From NCBI GenBank assembly GCA_030432695.1, contig JAUILN010000024.1, positions 19,212-83,211 of the forward strand: a DNA stretch of 64,000 bases, in the 5' to 3' direction. The translations under genes and the position numbers were made by a program. The DNA is from a bacterium (lineage in GTDB: Bacteria; Planctomycetota; UBA1135; UBA2386). Shown here in pieces: positions 9,508 to 17,363 of this stretch (its first letter is position 1; each line of letters opens with the position of its first letter). The notes under the pieces are model-generated. The model was not told where the DNA came from. It saw only the letters and a list, made by a program, of their open reading frames with translations, and ran no database searches.

Positions 9508-9631
9508 GTGTGAGGGGCCGAGAACTCTAGCTGCTCGCTCCGATCTTGCAAGCGACCGCCGCAACTTTTCGGACGGTCGCGGCGGGTGCGGCGCAGATGG
9601 CCGCGGGCTGCGCGGTCGCGGACTCCCTGAG

Positions 9632-10168
9632 TCACCGCGTCGGCGCCAGCGCGCCGCGGACCCACGCAGCCCCCGCTCGGCCGACCCGGCCGGTGCGCAG
9701 CTCCCGGACCACCTCGGCGCGCTCGGCAGCGTCTTCGAGCACGCGCAGGGCCAGAGCATCCTGCAGTTCGCGCAGGCTCCAGCCGCCGAGCGCGACCCCA
9801 GCAGCGCGGACCCGCAGTAGGTGCAGGATCGACGCGGCGGGCAGGGTGGCGAACTCGGCGCGCAGGGAATCGGTTCGCTCCCCACTCCACTCGGCCGGCG
9901 GCAGCGCGAGGTCGACCACGGCCGCGTCCGCCTCCGGGACAGCGCGCCGCGGCGCCTCGGCGCCGGCGCGGGCACGAGCGCCGTCACCCGCGCCGCGGGA
10001 ACACTTCGCCGGCACCGCCGTGCACGCGGCGCCGACCGATTCCGTGTTCATTCGCGAACCACGAGCAGCGGTCGACGGCACCAGCGGTGCGTCCCATGAG
10101 CCCGAGACGGCAGCAAGAGCCAGGAGCCCGAGGACGGCGAGGATCAGGGTGGAGTTGGCGAGGTTCAT
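9632..10168 (-). CDS. Exported or membrane-anchored protein of unknown function
   Basis: 178 residues from the ATG at 10168, which has GGAGC upstream. The N-terminus (NSTLILAVLGLLALAAVSG) is a hydrophobic signal or anchor. The middle is low-complexity and Ala/Arg/Gly-rich. The C-terminal half (from about residue 90) is predicted helical, with LRAEFATLPAASILHLLRVR and LRELQDALALRVLEDAAERA, suggesting a small helical bundle. No family recognised. It follows the VCBS-like gene on the same strand by 42 bp and is probably co-transcribed, so it may be an accessory factor of that exported protein. Confidence 0.6.
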   Translation of the reverse strand: MNLANSTLILAVLGLLALAAVSGSWDAPLVPSTAARGSRMNTESVGAACTAVPAKCSRGAGDGARARAGAEAPRRAVPEADAAVVDLALPPAEWSGERTDSLRAEFATLPAASILHLLRVRAAGVALGGWSLRELQDALALRVLEDAAERAEVVRELRTGRVGRAGAAWVRGALAPTR

Positions 10169-10210
10169 CGCAGCTGCTCCAGATCGGTGGGGACACTGAT
10201 TCATCACGAC

Positions 10211-12580
10211 TCAGTCCACCCAGTAGGTGATCAGCCAGTAGGGCACCTGCCCGTTCCGCACGGTGCCGTTCGGACGCATGCCCGGCTGCAGGACCAGCAG
10301 GCCGAAGTCGTATTCGTTGGCGAAGTAGGCGTTGCCGGCGATCGCCCCGACGGTGCCCGAGAACGCGGTGCCGCGGTCCATGGTGATCTCGTGCACCGTG
10401 GTGCGGTCCACGGCGAAGCTGCCGCCGACGGTCGCGTTGCCGTGCTTGAACTCGAACTCGGCGCCGATGCCGATGGTGCGGGACTCGGCGGTCGAGGTGG
10501 TGTCGTTCAGCTCCAGCCCGAGGGTGATCGACCCGGTGCCCTGCGGCACGGAGGCCACGGCGCTCTCGAACCCGCGGTGCATCGCCAGCGCCGCGTCCTT
10601 CTGGATCGGGTTCCGGTAGCTGTAGGGACTGCCGACGGTGTGGTTCAGCGTGATCCGGTCCGCGGCGTCGACGAGCCGGTTGTAGCTCGGCACGGGCCAC
10701 TGGAAGACCTTGGTGCTCACCGGGTCCTCGATCCACAGCAGGTCGCCGATCCGGGCCGGGTCGTCGGAGCCGACGATCTCGTACTGGTAGCGACGGTAGA
10801 GCGTGCCCTTGAACACCACGGTGTCCTCCTCCGAGCCGCCCACGTACATCGTGGTGTGGCGGATCTGCGAGCCGGTGGTGCGGCTGCGCTCGAGGGTCGC
10901 GGTGACGGTCGCCTTCACCTCGGCGCCGAACGCGTCGAACAGGTCGGAGACCTCGTAGCCGACGCTGGCCGACACGGTGTAGGCCGACGAGACCGTCAAC
11001 GCGATGCCGCGCGTCGTGCTGAATTCCATCGAGGTGGAACAGGCGTCGCGGTTCTGGCTCGGCACCTGGGCCTCGCTCCAGCAGGGGGCGGCGGCCAGGA
11101 CTCCGATCACCAGCGGGTCGGCCAGCAGGTAGTCCTTGCTCCCGGTGTAGCGCAGCACCATCGAGTCGCCGTCGACATCACCCGCGGCGATGTGCTGGCT
11201 CTGGAAGTCGCCGATCTCGAAGGTGCCCTGGACCCGGGCGTCCCAGTCGCTCGCCCAACTGCCGTTGCTGCGGTAGCGCGGCTCGACGAACACCCGGTCG
11301 ACCCCGGCGATCTGGGTCAGGCTGGCGTCCCGCTCGTGCAACACGGCGAGGGACTGCTGCCGGCTGCCGCTCGACGAGACCGCGACGGCGTCGATCAGGC
11401 CGTCGAGCGCACGGAGCGCGCTGATGTCCACGCCGCTCGCCTCGGTGTTGGGGCGGGTGCCACCCGGGTTCTGGCCGGGCATGTAGACCACGTCGAGCCC
11501 CTGGTCGGTCACCACGCAGAGCGCCTGGCTGCCCGCACCGTCGAAGTCGCAGCCGACCACGCGGTACTGCTCACGCCAGTCCGCAGCCGAGACCGCGCTC
11601 AGCGTGCGGAGGCCGAGGTCCTTCCGGCTGCTCTCCACGTAGCCCTGCGCATCCTGCTCGACGACCCGCGCGCCCATGTCGCGGATGCGGGTGACCTGCG
11701 AGTCCAAGATCCGGTGCGTCTCGACGCAGGCCACCTCGAGCGCCGCGTCGTCGTCGAACTGACCGACCGCGAAGGCGTTGACCCATCGGGTATCGCCCTG
11801 GCCGTTCGCGTTGGCCGAGCGGTAGTCGGTCCGCGCCCGGTCGGTGATCTTCAGGAAGCCGCCCTGCTCCAGGTGACCGGTCACCAGCTCGATGTGCTCG
11901 ACGTGGCCGTCACCGTCGAGGTCGACGTGCGACTCGAACACCCGGTGCGCATCGCTCCGCGTGTCCTCGAAGCTCACGTTGCCCACCCGGTAGCTGCCGC
12001 CACCGTCGACCTCGAGCGTGGTCCGGGCGATCTGCCGGTCGCCGTTGCCGCGCTCGACGATCGCCGAGATGTGCAGCAGGTCGCTGTCGTCCCCGCGATC
12101 CTCCACCGATAGCGAGATCCAGCGGAAGGTGCGGCCGCCGACGCCGACGGCGTAGCTGTGCAGTTCCCGCCAGGTGCCGTTGGCCCGCTGCCGGAACACC
12201 TTCACGATGCCGTTGCCGCTGGCGGTCACGTGGGCGCGGACCACCACCTCCCGCGCATCGTTCGGATCGAGCGCCGCGACCAGCACGTCGGTGGTGCGCC
12301 GGCTGCCGAAGGCCGGGATGCCCGCCGCGGTGCTGCCGTCGGATCGGATGACGACCGTCTCCATGTCGGGCGAGGCGACGAAGTTGCCCTTGCCCAGCGG
12401 GTTGAAGTCGGCGGCGTGCGGGTCGGAGTAGTTGTTCGCGAACTCGCTGTAGCGGTCGCCGAGGGACAGCGACGCGGTCGGTGCGGCTACGGCGATGGGC
12501 GACTGGGCCTGGAGGAAGCTACCGACGGCCAGACTGATGGCAGCGGCGGTGGAGAAGGTCGAGATCGAGAATGCGTTCAT
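10211..12580 (-). CDS. Large exported protein with FG-GAP/VCBS-like segments and beta-rich C-terminus
   Basis: 789 residues with a signal peptide (SISTFSTAAAISLAVGSFLQAQS). Residues ~60-480 contain several calcium-type segments of the FG-GAP/VCBS kind, such as HVDLDGDGHVEHIEL (~218), VGQFDDDAALEVACV, VGCDFDGAGSQALCVV and AAGDVDGDS (~465), suggesting a propeller-like N-terminal half. The C-terminal third (~515-789) is different: strongly alternating polar/apolar strands (SSAYTVSASVGYEVS, EVKATVTATLERS, GIGAEFEFKHG) with a segment HEITMDRGTAFSGTVGAIAG. This resembles the amphipathic strand pattern of aerolysin-like pore formers, but no signature is decisive. Two cysteines near residues 500-520 may form a disulfide. 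Function unknown. Confidence 0.75.
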   Translation of the reverse strand: MNAFSISTFSTAAAISLAVGSFLQAQSPIAVAAPTASLSLGDRYSEFANNYSDPHAADFNPLGKGNFVASPDMETVVIRSDGSTAAGIPAFGSRRTTDVLVAALDPNDAREVVVRAHVTASGNGIVKVFRQRANGTWRELHSYAVGVGGRTFRWISLSVEDRGDDSDLLHISAIVERGNGDRQIARTTLEVDGGGSYRVGNVSFEDTRSDAHRVFESHVDLDGDGHVEHIELVTGHLEQGGFLKITDRARTDYRSANANGQGDTRWVNAFAVGQFDDDAALEVACVETHRILDSQVTRIRDMGARVVEQDAQGYVESSRKDLGLRTLSAVSAADWREQYRVVGCDFDGAGSQALCVVTDQGLDVVYMPGQNPGGTRPNTEASGVDISALRALDGLIDAVAVSSSGSRQQSLAVLHERDASLTQIAGVDRVFVEPRYRSNGSWASDWDARVQGTFEIGDFQSQHIAAGDVDGDSMVLRYTGSKDYLLADPLVIGVLAAAPCWSEAQVPSQNRDACSTSMEFSTTRGIALTVSSAYTVSASVGYEVSDLFDAFGAEVKATVTATLERSRTTGSQIRHTTMYVGGSEEDTVVFKGTLYRRYQYEIVGSDDPARIGDLLWIEDPVSTKVFQWPVPSYNRLVDAADRITLNHTVGSPYSYRNPIQKDAALAMHRGFESAVASVPQGTGSITLGLELNDTTSTAESRTIGIGAEFEFKHGNATVGGSFAVDRTTVHEITMDRGTAFSGTVGAIAGNAYFANEYDFGLLVLQPGMRPNGTVRNGQVPYWLITYWVD

Positions 12581-12745
12581 CGCGGGTGTGCTCCGGTTCG
12601 GGGTTCACCTCGATCAGCCGGAGCGCGCCACGGATCCGGACACGGCCGGATCGAGAATCTCGTGGCCGCCCTAACCCACGACTCCATCTACTCTTCAAGC
12701 GATCCCGATCCCGTGGACCCGAGTCCGCTACCCTGTTTCTCCGAG
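12581..12745. promoter_or_regulatory. Divergent promoter region of sigma/kinase pair 1
   Basis: 165 bp between the exported VCBS-like gene (minus) and the sigma factor gene (plus). It holds an inverted repeat GATCCGG (12633-12639) / CCGGATC (12646-12652) that could be an operator or a weak hairpin. No sigma-70 consensus is obvious at this GC content, and ECF-type autoregulation could be expected but is not shown. Confidence 0.3.
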
Positions 12746-13384
12746 ATGGACCAGGAGCCACCCAGCGAGACCCTCCAGCTCCTCCAGGCCTGGCACGGCG
12801 GCGATGCCGGGGCCCTGGGGGACCTGATCGCGCGCGACTTCGAGTGGGTCCGTAACCACGTCGCCTCCCGGCTCGGTCCGAAGCTCCGCGCCCGCGGCGA
12901 CCTCGACGACTACGTGCAGGACGCGATGCTCGAGGCGATGCACTACACGCCGCGGTTCCTGGTCGCCGACAAGGCGCAGTTCCGGGCGCTCCTGGCGCGC
13001 ATCACCGAGAACGTGCTGCGCGACCACGTCGAGAAGCTCGGCGCCAGGAAGCGCGATCCGCGACGCGAGAAGCCCTACCTCGGTGACACGCTGCTGGCGC
13101 TCGATCCACCGGCCCGGTCGGTCGCGCGGCCCAGCCAGGTCGCCGCGAAGAACGAGGAGGAGGTGTGGTTGGAACTCGGGATCGAGATGCTCGATGCCGA
13201 CGAGCGCCGCATCGTCCGCGCGCGCGAATACGAGGGCCGTTCCTTCGTCGACATCGCCAAGGACCTGGGCATGAACGAGGACGCGGTGCGCAAGCGCTTC
13301 AACCGGGCCCTGCCCAAGCTGGCCCGCAAGGTCACCGAGCTGCGCGCCGGCCGGGTGGAGCGGGCCCTGGGAGAAGCGCCTTGA
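12746..13384 (+). CDS. ECF-type RNA polymerase sigma factor, paired with kinase 1
   Basis: 212 residues. Region 2 spans roughly residues 10-95, with DLDDYVQDAMLEAMHYTPRF and a following FRALLARITENVLRDHVEKL. Region 4 is at residues ~150-200: MLDADERRIVRAREYEGRSF followed by a helix-turn-helix, VDIAKDLGMNEDAVRKRF. The product redirects RNA polymerase to a specific promoter set. Its stop overlaps the proposed TTG start of the kinase gene by TTGA, so the pair is translationally coupled. This co-location with a membrane kinase is common in planctomycetes and suggests the kinase controls the sigma factor by phosphorylation; here that is inference. Confidence 0.9.
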   Translation: MDQEPPSETLQLLQAWHGGDAGALGDLIARDFEWVRNHVASRLGPKLRARGDLDDYVQDAMLEAMHYTPRFLVADKAQFRALLARITENVLRDHVEKLGARKRDPRREKPYLGDTLLALDPPARSVARPSQVAAKNEEEVWLELGIEMLDADERRIVRAREYEGRSFVDIAKDLGMNEDAVRKRFNRALPKLARKVTELRAGRVERALGEAP

Positions 13385-16233
13385 GCGACCCGAGCCGGCT
13401 GCAACGAGCCGTGGCCCTGTTCGCCGCGTGGGAGGAAGGCGGCAGGGCCGAATCGCCGGCTGCGATCCTGGCGCACCACGAGGACCTGCGGGACCTGCTC
13501 GAACCGATGTTCGAGGACGACGCCGACGAAGACGAGCCAGGCAAGGACGACGACGGATCACGGACCTTCGGCGACGGCGCCTACCGCACGATCCGCGAAC
13601 TCGGCGCCGGCGGGATGGGGATCGTCTACGAGGCGGAGCAGGTCGAGCTGGGTCGGCGTGTGGTGATCAAGCTGCTCACCGGCAGCGGCTCGGCGAGCGC
13701 GCGGGCCCGCTTCCGCCGCGAGGCCTGGACCGCCGCGAAGCTGCGCCACCCAGGCATCGTGCAGGTCCTCGACGTCGGCGAGACCGCCGGCGAGACGTTC
13801 GTGGTCATGGAGTTCGTCGAGGGAGCTCCTCTCGACCGGGTGTTGGCGCGCTGCTCCGGCAGGCCGAACCGCGACGGGCGCACATTCGTCGAGGCCCTGC
13901 TCGCCGAGCGGCTGCGGCCCACCAACGCGCGGCAGGAGCACGACCTCGACGCGTTGGCCGACTCACCGACCTGGCGCGGCAGCTGGCACGACACCGTACT
14001 CGCGCTCACCGCCCGCCTCGCCGACGCGCTCGACCACGCCCACCAGAGCGGCGTGGTGCACCCCGACGTGAAGCCCTCGAACGTGCTGGTCCGCCCCGAC
14101 GGCGGCGTGGTGCTGATCGACTTCGGCCTGGCCCGCGACGCCGACCTGCCGTCGCTCACCGTGGAAGGGCAGTTCGCCGGCACGCCCTACTACGTGTCGC
14201 CCGAGCAGGCCTCGGCAGGCGGCGTGCCGATCGATGCGCGCAGCGACCTGTTCTCGCTGGGCGTGACGCTGTTCGAGCTGCTGACCGCGCGGCTGCCGTT
14301 CGAAGGCGAGAGCGGCCACCAGGTGGTGCAGCGGATCCTCACCGAGCCGGCCCCCGACCTGCGCCGCTTCGCTCCGTCCGCGGGGCCCGACCTCCGCGCC
14401 GTGGCCCACAAGGCGCTGCAGCGCAGTCCCGAGCACCGCTACCAGACCGGAGCCGACTTCGCCGCCGACCTGCGGGCCGTGCTCGAGAAGCGGCCGGTGA
14501 AGGCGCGGCCGGTCTCGTCGCTGCAGCGGGTGGCGGCCTGGGTGCGGCGGGAGCCCCGGATCGCGGCCCTGGTGGCGACGGTGTTCCTGTCGATCACCGT
14601 CGGTGGCGTCGTCGCGACCGCCCTCTACTTCGAGGCGGAGGACCAGGCCGAGGTCGCCGAGCTGCGACTGGCCGAGGTCGAGCGCCTCGCCGACGTCCGC
14701 CGCCTGCAGGAGCTGCTCGACGAAGCCGACGAGCTGTGGCCCGCGGTGCCCGCGAACGCACTGAGGTTCACCGACTGGATCGACCGCGCCGAAGAGCTGG
14801 CCGGTCGACGGGCCGTCCACGAGCGGACTCTCCGCCGGCTGCGCGCGGAGTCGCGTTCGTTGACCGCCGACGAACTCGCCGCACTGCGAGCCGCCACCGG
14901 GATCGGTGAGGAACTCGCGTGGACCGACGAGCGCCGCTCGAGGATGGCCGAGCTGGTGGAGAAGCTCGCTGCCGCGAAGCCGCCACCAGACGAAGAGCTG
15001 CAGCAGCGCCATGTGCGACGCCTGGAGCAGGCGCGCGAGGTCGTCGCAGCGGGCGTGACCCGGGCCACCGGGCTGCAGGAGGATCTCGACGGCGTCGAGT
15101 TCTGGCGCTTCGCCTCCGAGGAGCTGCAGTGGCAGCACGACCTGCTCGCGCAGTTGATCGACACCCTGGACGCGGCCCTCCTCGACCCGGAGACCGGCCG
15201 CCTCGCCGATGTCCGCAGCCGACTCGATGCGGCCACGCGGCTGGGGGGCACCAGCCTCGAGGCCCACGCCGACCGCTGGAGCTCGGCGCGTGCCGCGCTC
15301 GCCGACCGCGACCGGTCCCCGGCCTACGACGGTCTCGAGCTGCCCGAACTCATCGGGCTGGTCCCGCTCGGCCCCGACCCGACCACCGGGTTCCACGAGT
15401 TCGCCGACGTGCGCACCGGCGAGGTACCCGACCGCGATCCCGACGGCACGCTGCAGCTCGATGAGACCTCGGCGATGGTGCTGGTCCTGCTACCCGGAGA
15501 CGACGCGGTCCGTCTCGGCGCGAGTCCCGACCGCGAACACGCCGAACCCCTGCGCCGCTTCGACCCGGCGGCCCGCGGCAACGAGATCCCGATCCACGAG
15601 GTCGCCCTCGCACCCTTCCTGATCGGCAAGCACGAAGTCGCCCGCCACCAATGGCTCACGGCGGTCGGCGAGCGGCTCCTCCCCGCGGCGGTGAGCGACG
15701 AGCCGCGGTTGCCGGTCAACCAACTCAGCCACGACGTCGCCGCGGAGTTCTGCAAGCGCCTCGGCTACGCGCTGCCGACCGAGGCGCAGTGGGAGTACGC
15801 CGCCCGCGGCGGCACCGACACCTGCTGGTGGACCGGCGACGAACCCGAGACCCTCGACGGTCTCGTGAACCTCGCCGACGCGCGCATCGCCGAGTGGAAC
15901 CCCAACTCCGTCCAGCACCCGGACTTCGACGACGGCTTCGCCACCACCGCACCGATCGGCAGCCTGCCGGCCAACGGCTTCGGACTGCACGAGGTAGCCG
16001 GCAACGTCTGGGAGTGGTGCGCCGACCACGCGCCGCTCGACTACCTCGACCCCGTCCGCATCGGCACCGCGTTCCGCCTCAACCGCTCCGGCCCACGCCG
16101 CTCCTTGCGCGGCGGTGGCTTCGTCTCCGACGCGGCCCGGGTACGCTCGGCCTATCGCTCCGGCGACTACCCGGCCAACGCGGCGGCGGATACCGGTCTG
16201 CGAGTGGTTCTGCTGCTCCCGGACTCCGACTGA
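13381..16233 (+). CDS. Membrane Ser/Thr kinase with C-terminal FGE-sulfatase-like domain (kinase 1)
   Basis: 950 residues from a TTG at 13381 overlapping the sigma stop; a GTG at 13411 is the alternative. Kinase domain ~68-365: glycine loop ELGAGGMGIVYEAE, VVIK lysine (~96), catalytic loop VHPDVKPSN (His227-Pro228-Asp229), DFG at ~247-249, APE region YVSPEQA. One transmembrane helix (~393-415, ALVATVFLSITVGGVVATAL) is followed by a coiled-coil-rich stretch (~420-640). The C-terminal FGE-like domain (~740-945) has KHEVARHQWLTAVG, ALPTEAQWEYAARGG, EVAGNVWEWCAD and RGGGFVSDAARVRSAY. The formylglycine-generating cysteine pair is not present, so this outer domain is probably a sensor or binding module. 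The HRD arginine is replaced by proline, as in non-RD kinases. Confidence 0.92.
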   Translation: MSDPSRLQRAVALFAAWEEGGRAESPAAILAHHEDLRDLLEPMFEDDADEDEPGKDDDGSRTFGDGAYRTIRELGAGGMGIVYEAEQVELGRRVVIKLLTGSGSASARARFRREAWTAAKLRHPGIVQVLDVGETAGETFVVMEFVEGAPLDRVLARCSGRPNRDGRTFVEALLAERLRPTNARQEHDLDALADSPTWRGSWHDTVLALTARLADALDHAHQSGVVHPDVKPSNVLVRPDGGVVLIDFGLARDADLPSLTVEGQFAGTPYYVSPEQASAGGVPIDARSDLFSLGVTLFELLTARLPFEGESGHQVVQRILTEPAPDLRRFAPSAGPDLRAVAHKALQRSPEHRYQTGADFAADLRAVLEKRPVKARPVSSLQRVAAWVRREPRIAALVATVFLSITVGGVVATALYFEAEDQAEVAELRLAEVERLADVRRLQELLDEADELWPAVPANALRFTDWIDRAEELAGRRAVHERTLRRLRAESRSLTADELAALRAATGIGEELAWTDERRSRMAELVEKLAAAKPPPDEELQQRHVRRLEQAREVVAAGVTRATGLQEDLDGVEFWRFASEELQWQHDLLAQLIDTLDAALLDPETGRLADVRSRLDAATRLGGTSLEAHADRWSSARAALADRDRSPAYDGLELPELIGLVPLGPDPTTGFHEFADVRTGEVPDRDPDGTLQLDETSAMVLVLLPGDDAVRLGASPDREHAEPLRRFDPAARGNEIPIHEVALAPFLIGKHEVARHQWLTAVGERLLPAAVSDEPRLPVNQLSHDVAAEFCKRLGYALPTEAQWEYAARGGTDTCWWTGDEPETLDGLVNLADARIAEWNPNSVQHPDFDDGFATTAPIGSLPANGFGLHEVAGNVWEWCADHAPLDYLDPVRIGTAFRLNRSGPRRSLRGGGFVSDAARVRSAYRSGDYPANAAADTGLRVVLLLPDSD

Positions 16234-16284
16234 TCGGGGTGATTGCTTGCGAGCTCCTGTGCTCCCGGCCCAGAAGGCAGCGCC

Positions 16285-17295
16285 ATGACCCCATCCACGC
16301 CGACTTCTCTCCGCATCGGCTTCGCCGGCACCGAAGGCGCCGACCGGCCCCACCTCTCGGTCGACGGCATGACCGAGTCCGGCCCGAACCTCTCGCACTG
16401 GCCCGGCAACCGCACCCCGCAGGTCTACAAGCGCGACCTGAGCACGGGCATCTGCCTGGCCTTCGCCGAGGACGACCCCGCATCGCGCGCCGCGTTCCTC
16501 GGCGACGCCGAGCTGGTGCTGAACGACCACTACGACACCGACGGCTTCCTCTCGATGCTGGCGGTCGCCCGACCCGAGATCGCATTGCCGCGCCAGGAGC
16601 TCTGCCTCGCCGCCGCGGCCACCGGCGACTACCAGGCCTGGCAGACCACCCGCGGCTTCGCCGTCGACCGCATCGTGGTGAACCTCGCCGCCGGGTTCTC
16701 ACCGCTCGCCGCCGAGTTCACCGGCCTGCCGGCCGCCGAGAAGGCCCTGGCCCGCTACCGCTGGCTGATCGACCACGCCGTGCAGGTCCTCGACCGGCCC
16801 GAGTCGCTGGCCGCCTGCTGGCGCGACGAGCACGACGCGATGCGCGCCGAGCTGCAGGAAGCCCGCAGCGGGATGCTGCAGCGCGAGGTGCTGACCGGGA
16901 TCGGCCTGTCGCTGGTGACGACGCGCCGCCCCGTGGCCCGCATGACGCTCAATACCCTCGCCGCCGCCTGGCGCGTGCTGCACGTCGTGCCATCGCCCGA
17001 CGGCACGACCTACCGCTACCACGACCGCACCGAGAGCTGGTTCGAGGTGGTGAGCTTCACCCCGCTGCCGCGCATCGACCTGCGCCCCTTGGCGGCACGG
17101 CTCCAGGAACTCGAAGGCACCGAAGGCGATCCGCGCCACGGCTGGCACGCCGACCCGCCCACCGACCCGGTGCCCGAGCTGTGGTTCGGCGTCGACGAGC
17201 CGCAGGCGTATGGACAGGTGACGCGCGAGCTGGGGGCGAGCCGGCTGCCGGTGGAGACGGTGCGGGCGGTGTTCGCGGAGCATCTGCTGCCCTGA
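16285..17295 (+). CDS. DUF6687-like cytoplasmic protein
   Basis: 336 residues from an ATG preceded by AGAAGG. No signal peptide. Distinctive motifs are LSHWPGNRTPQVYKRDLSTG (~35-55) and LNDHYDTDGFLSMLAVARPE (~80-100), followed by QELCLAAAATGDYQAW. These match my recollection of the DUF6687 family, found in actinobacteria and other phyla, whose HWPG and NxHxDxDG signatures stand in the same order; the DxDG motif is reminiscent of DHH-type phosphoesterases but metal binding is not shown. No operon partner is evident, although the gene starts only 51 bp after kinase 1. Function unknown. Confidence 0.75.
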   Translation: MTPSTPTSLRIGFAGTEGADRPHLSVDGMTESGPNLSHWPGNRTPQVYKRDLSTGICLAFAEDDPASRAAFLGDAELVLNDHYDTDGFLSMLAVARPEIALPRQELCLAAAATGDYQAWQTTRGFAVDRIVVNLAAGFSPLAAEFTGLPAAEKALARYRWLIDHAVQVLDRPESLAACWRDEHDAMRAELQEARSGMLQREVLTGIGLSLVTTRRPVARMTLNTLAAAWRVLHVVPSPDGTTYRYHDRTESWFEVVSFTPLPRIDLRPLAARLQELEGTEGDPRHGWHADPPTDPVPELWFGVDEPQAYGQVTRELGASRLPVETVRAVFAEHLLP

Positions 17296-17363
17296 TCGTG
17301 AGGTCAGCCACCGAGGAGAATCGACCGCCCAGGGCCCGGGCTCACCCGGTACCGTTCGCCTCG

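Noticed and set aside
12789..12800. GCCTGGCAC within the sigma factor gene as another palindrome-family member
   Set aside because: Only a partial core with no flanking inverted arms; coincidental coding sequence.
16285..17295. DHH-type phosphoesterase
   Set aside because: A DxDG motif is present, but the other DHH/DHHA1 motifs were not found; the HWPG plus NDHYDTDG pair fits DUF6687 better.
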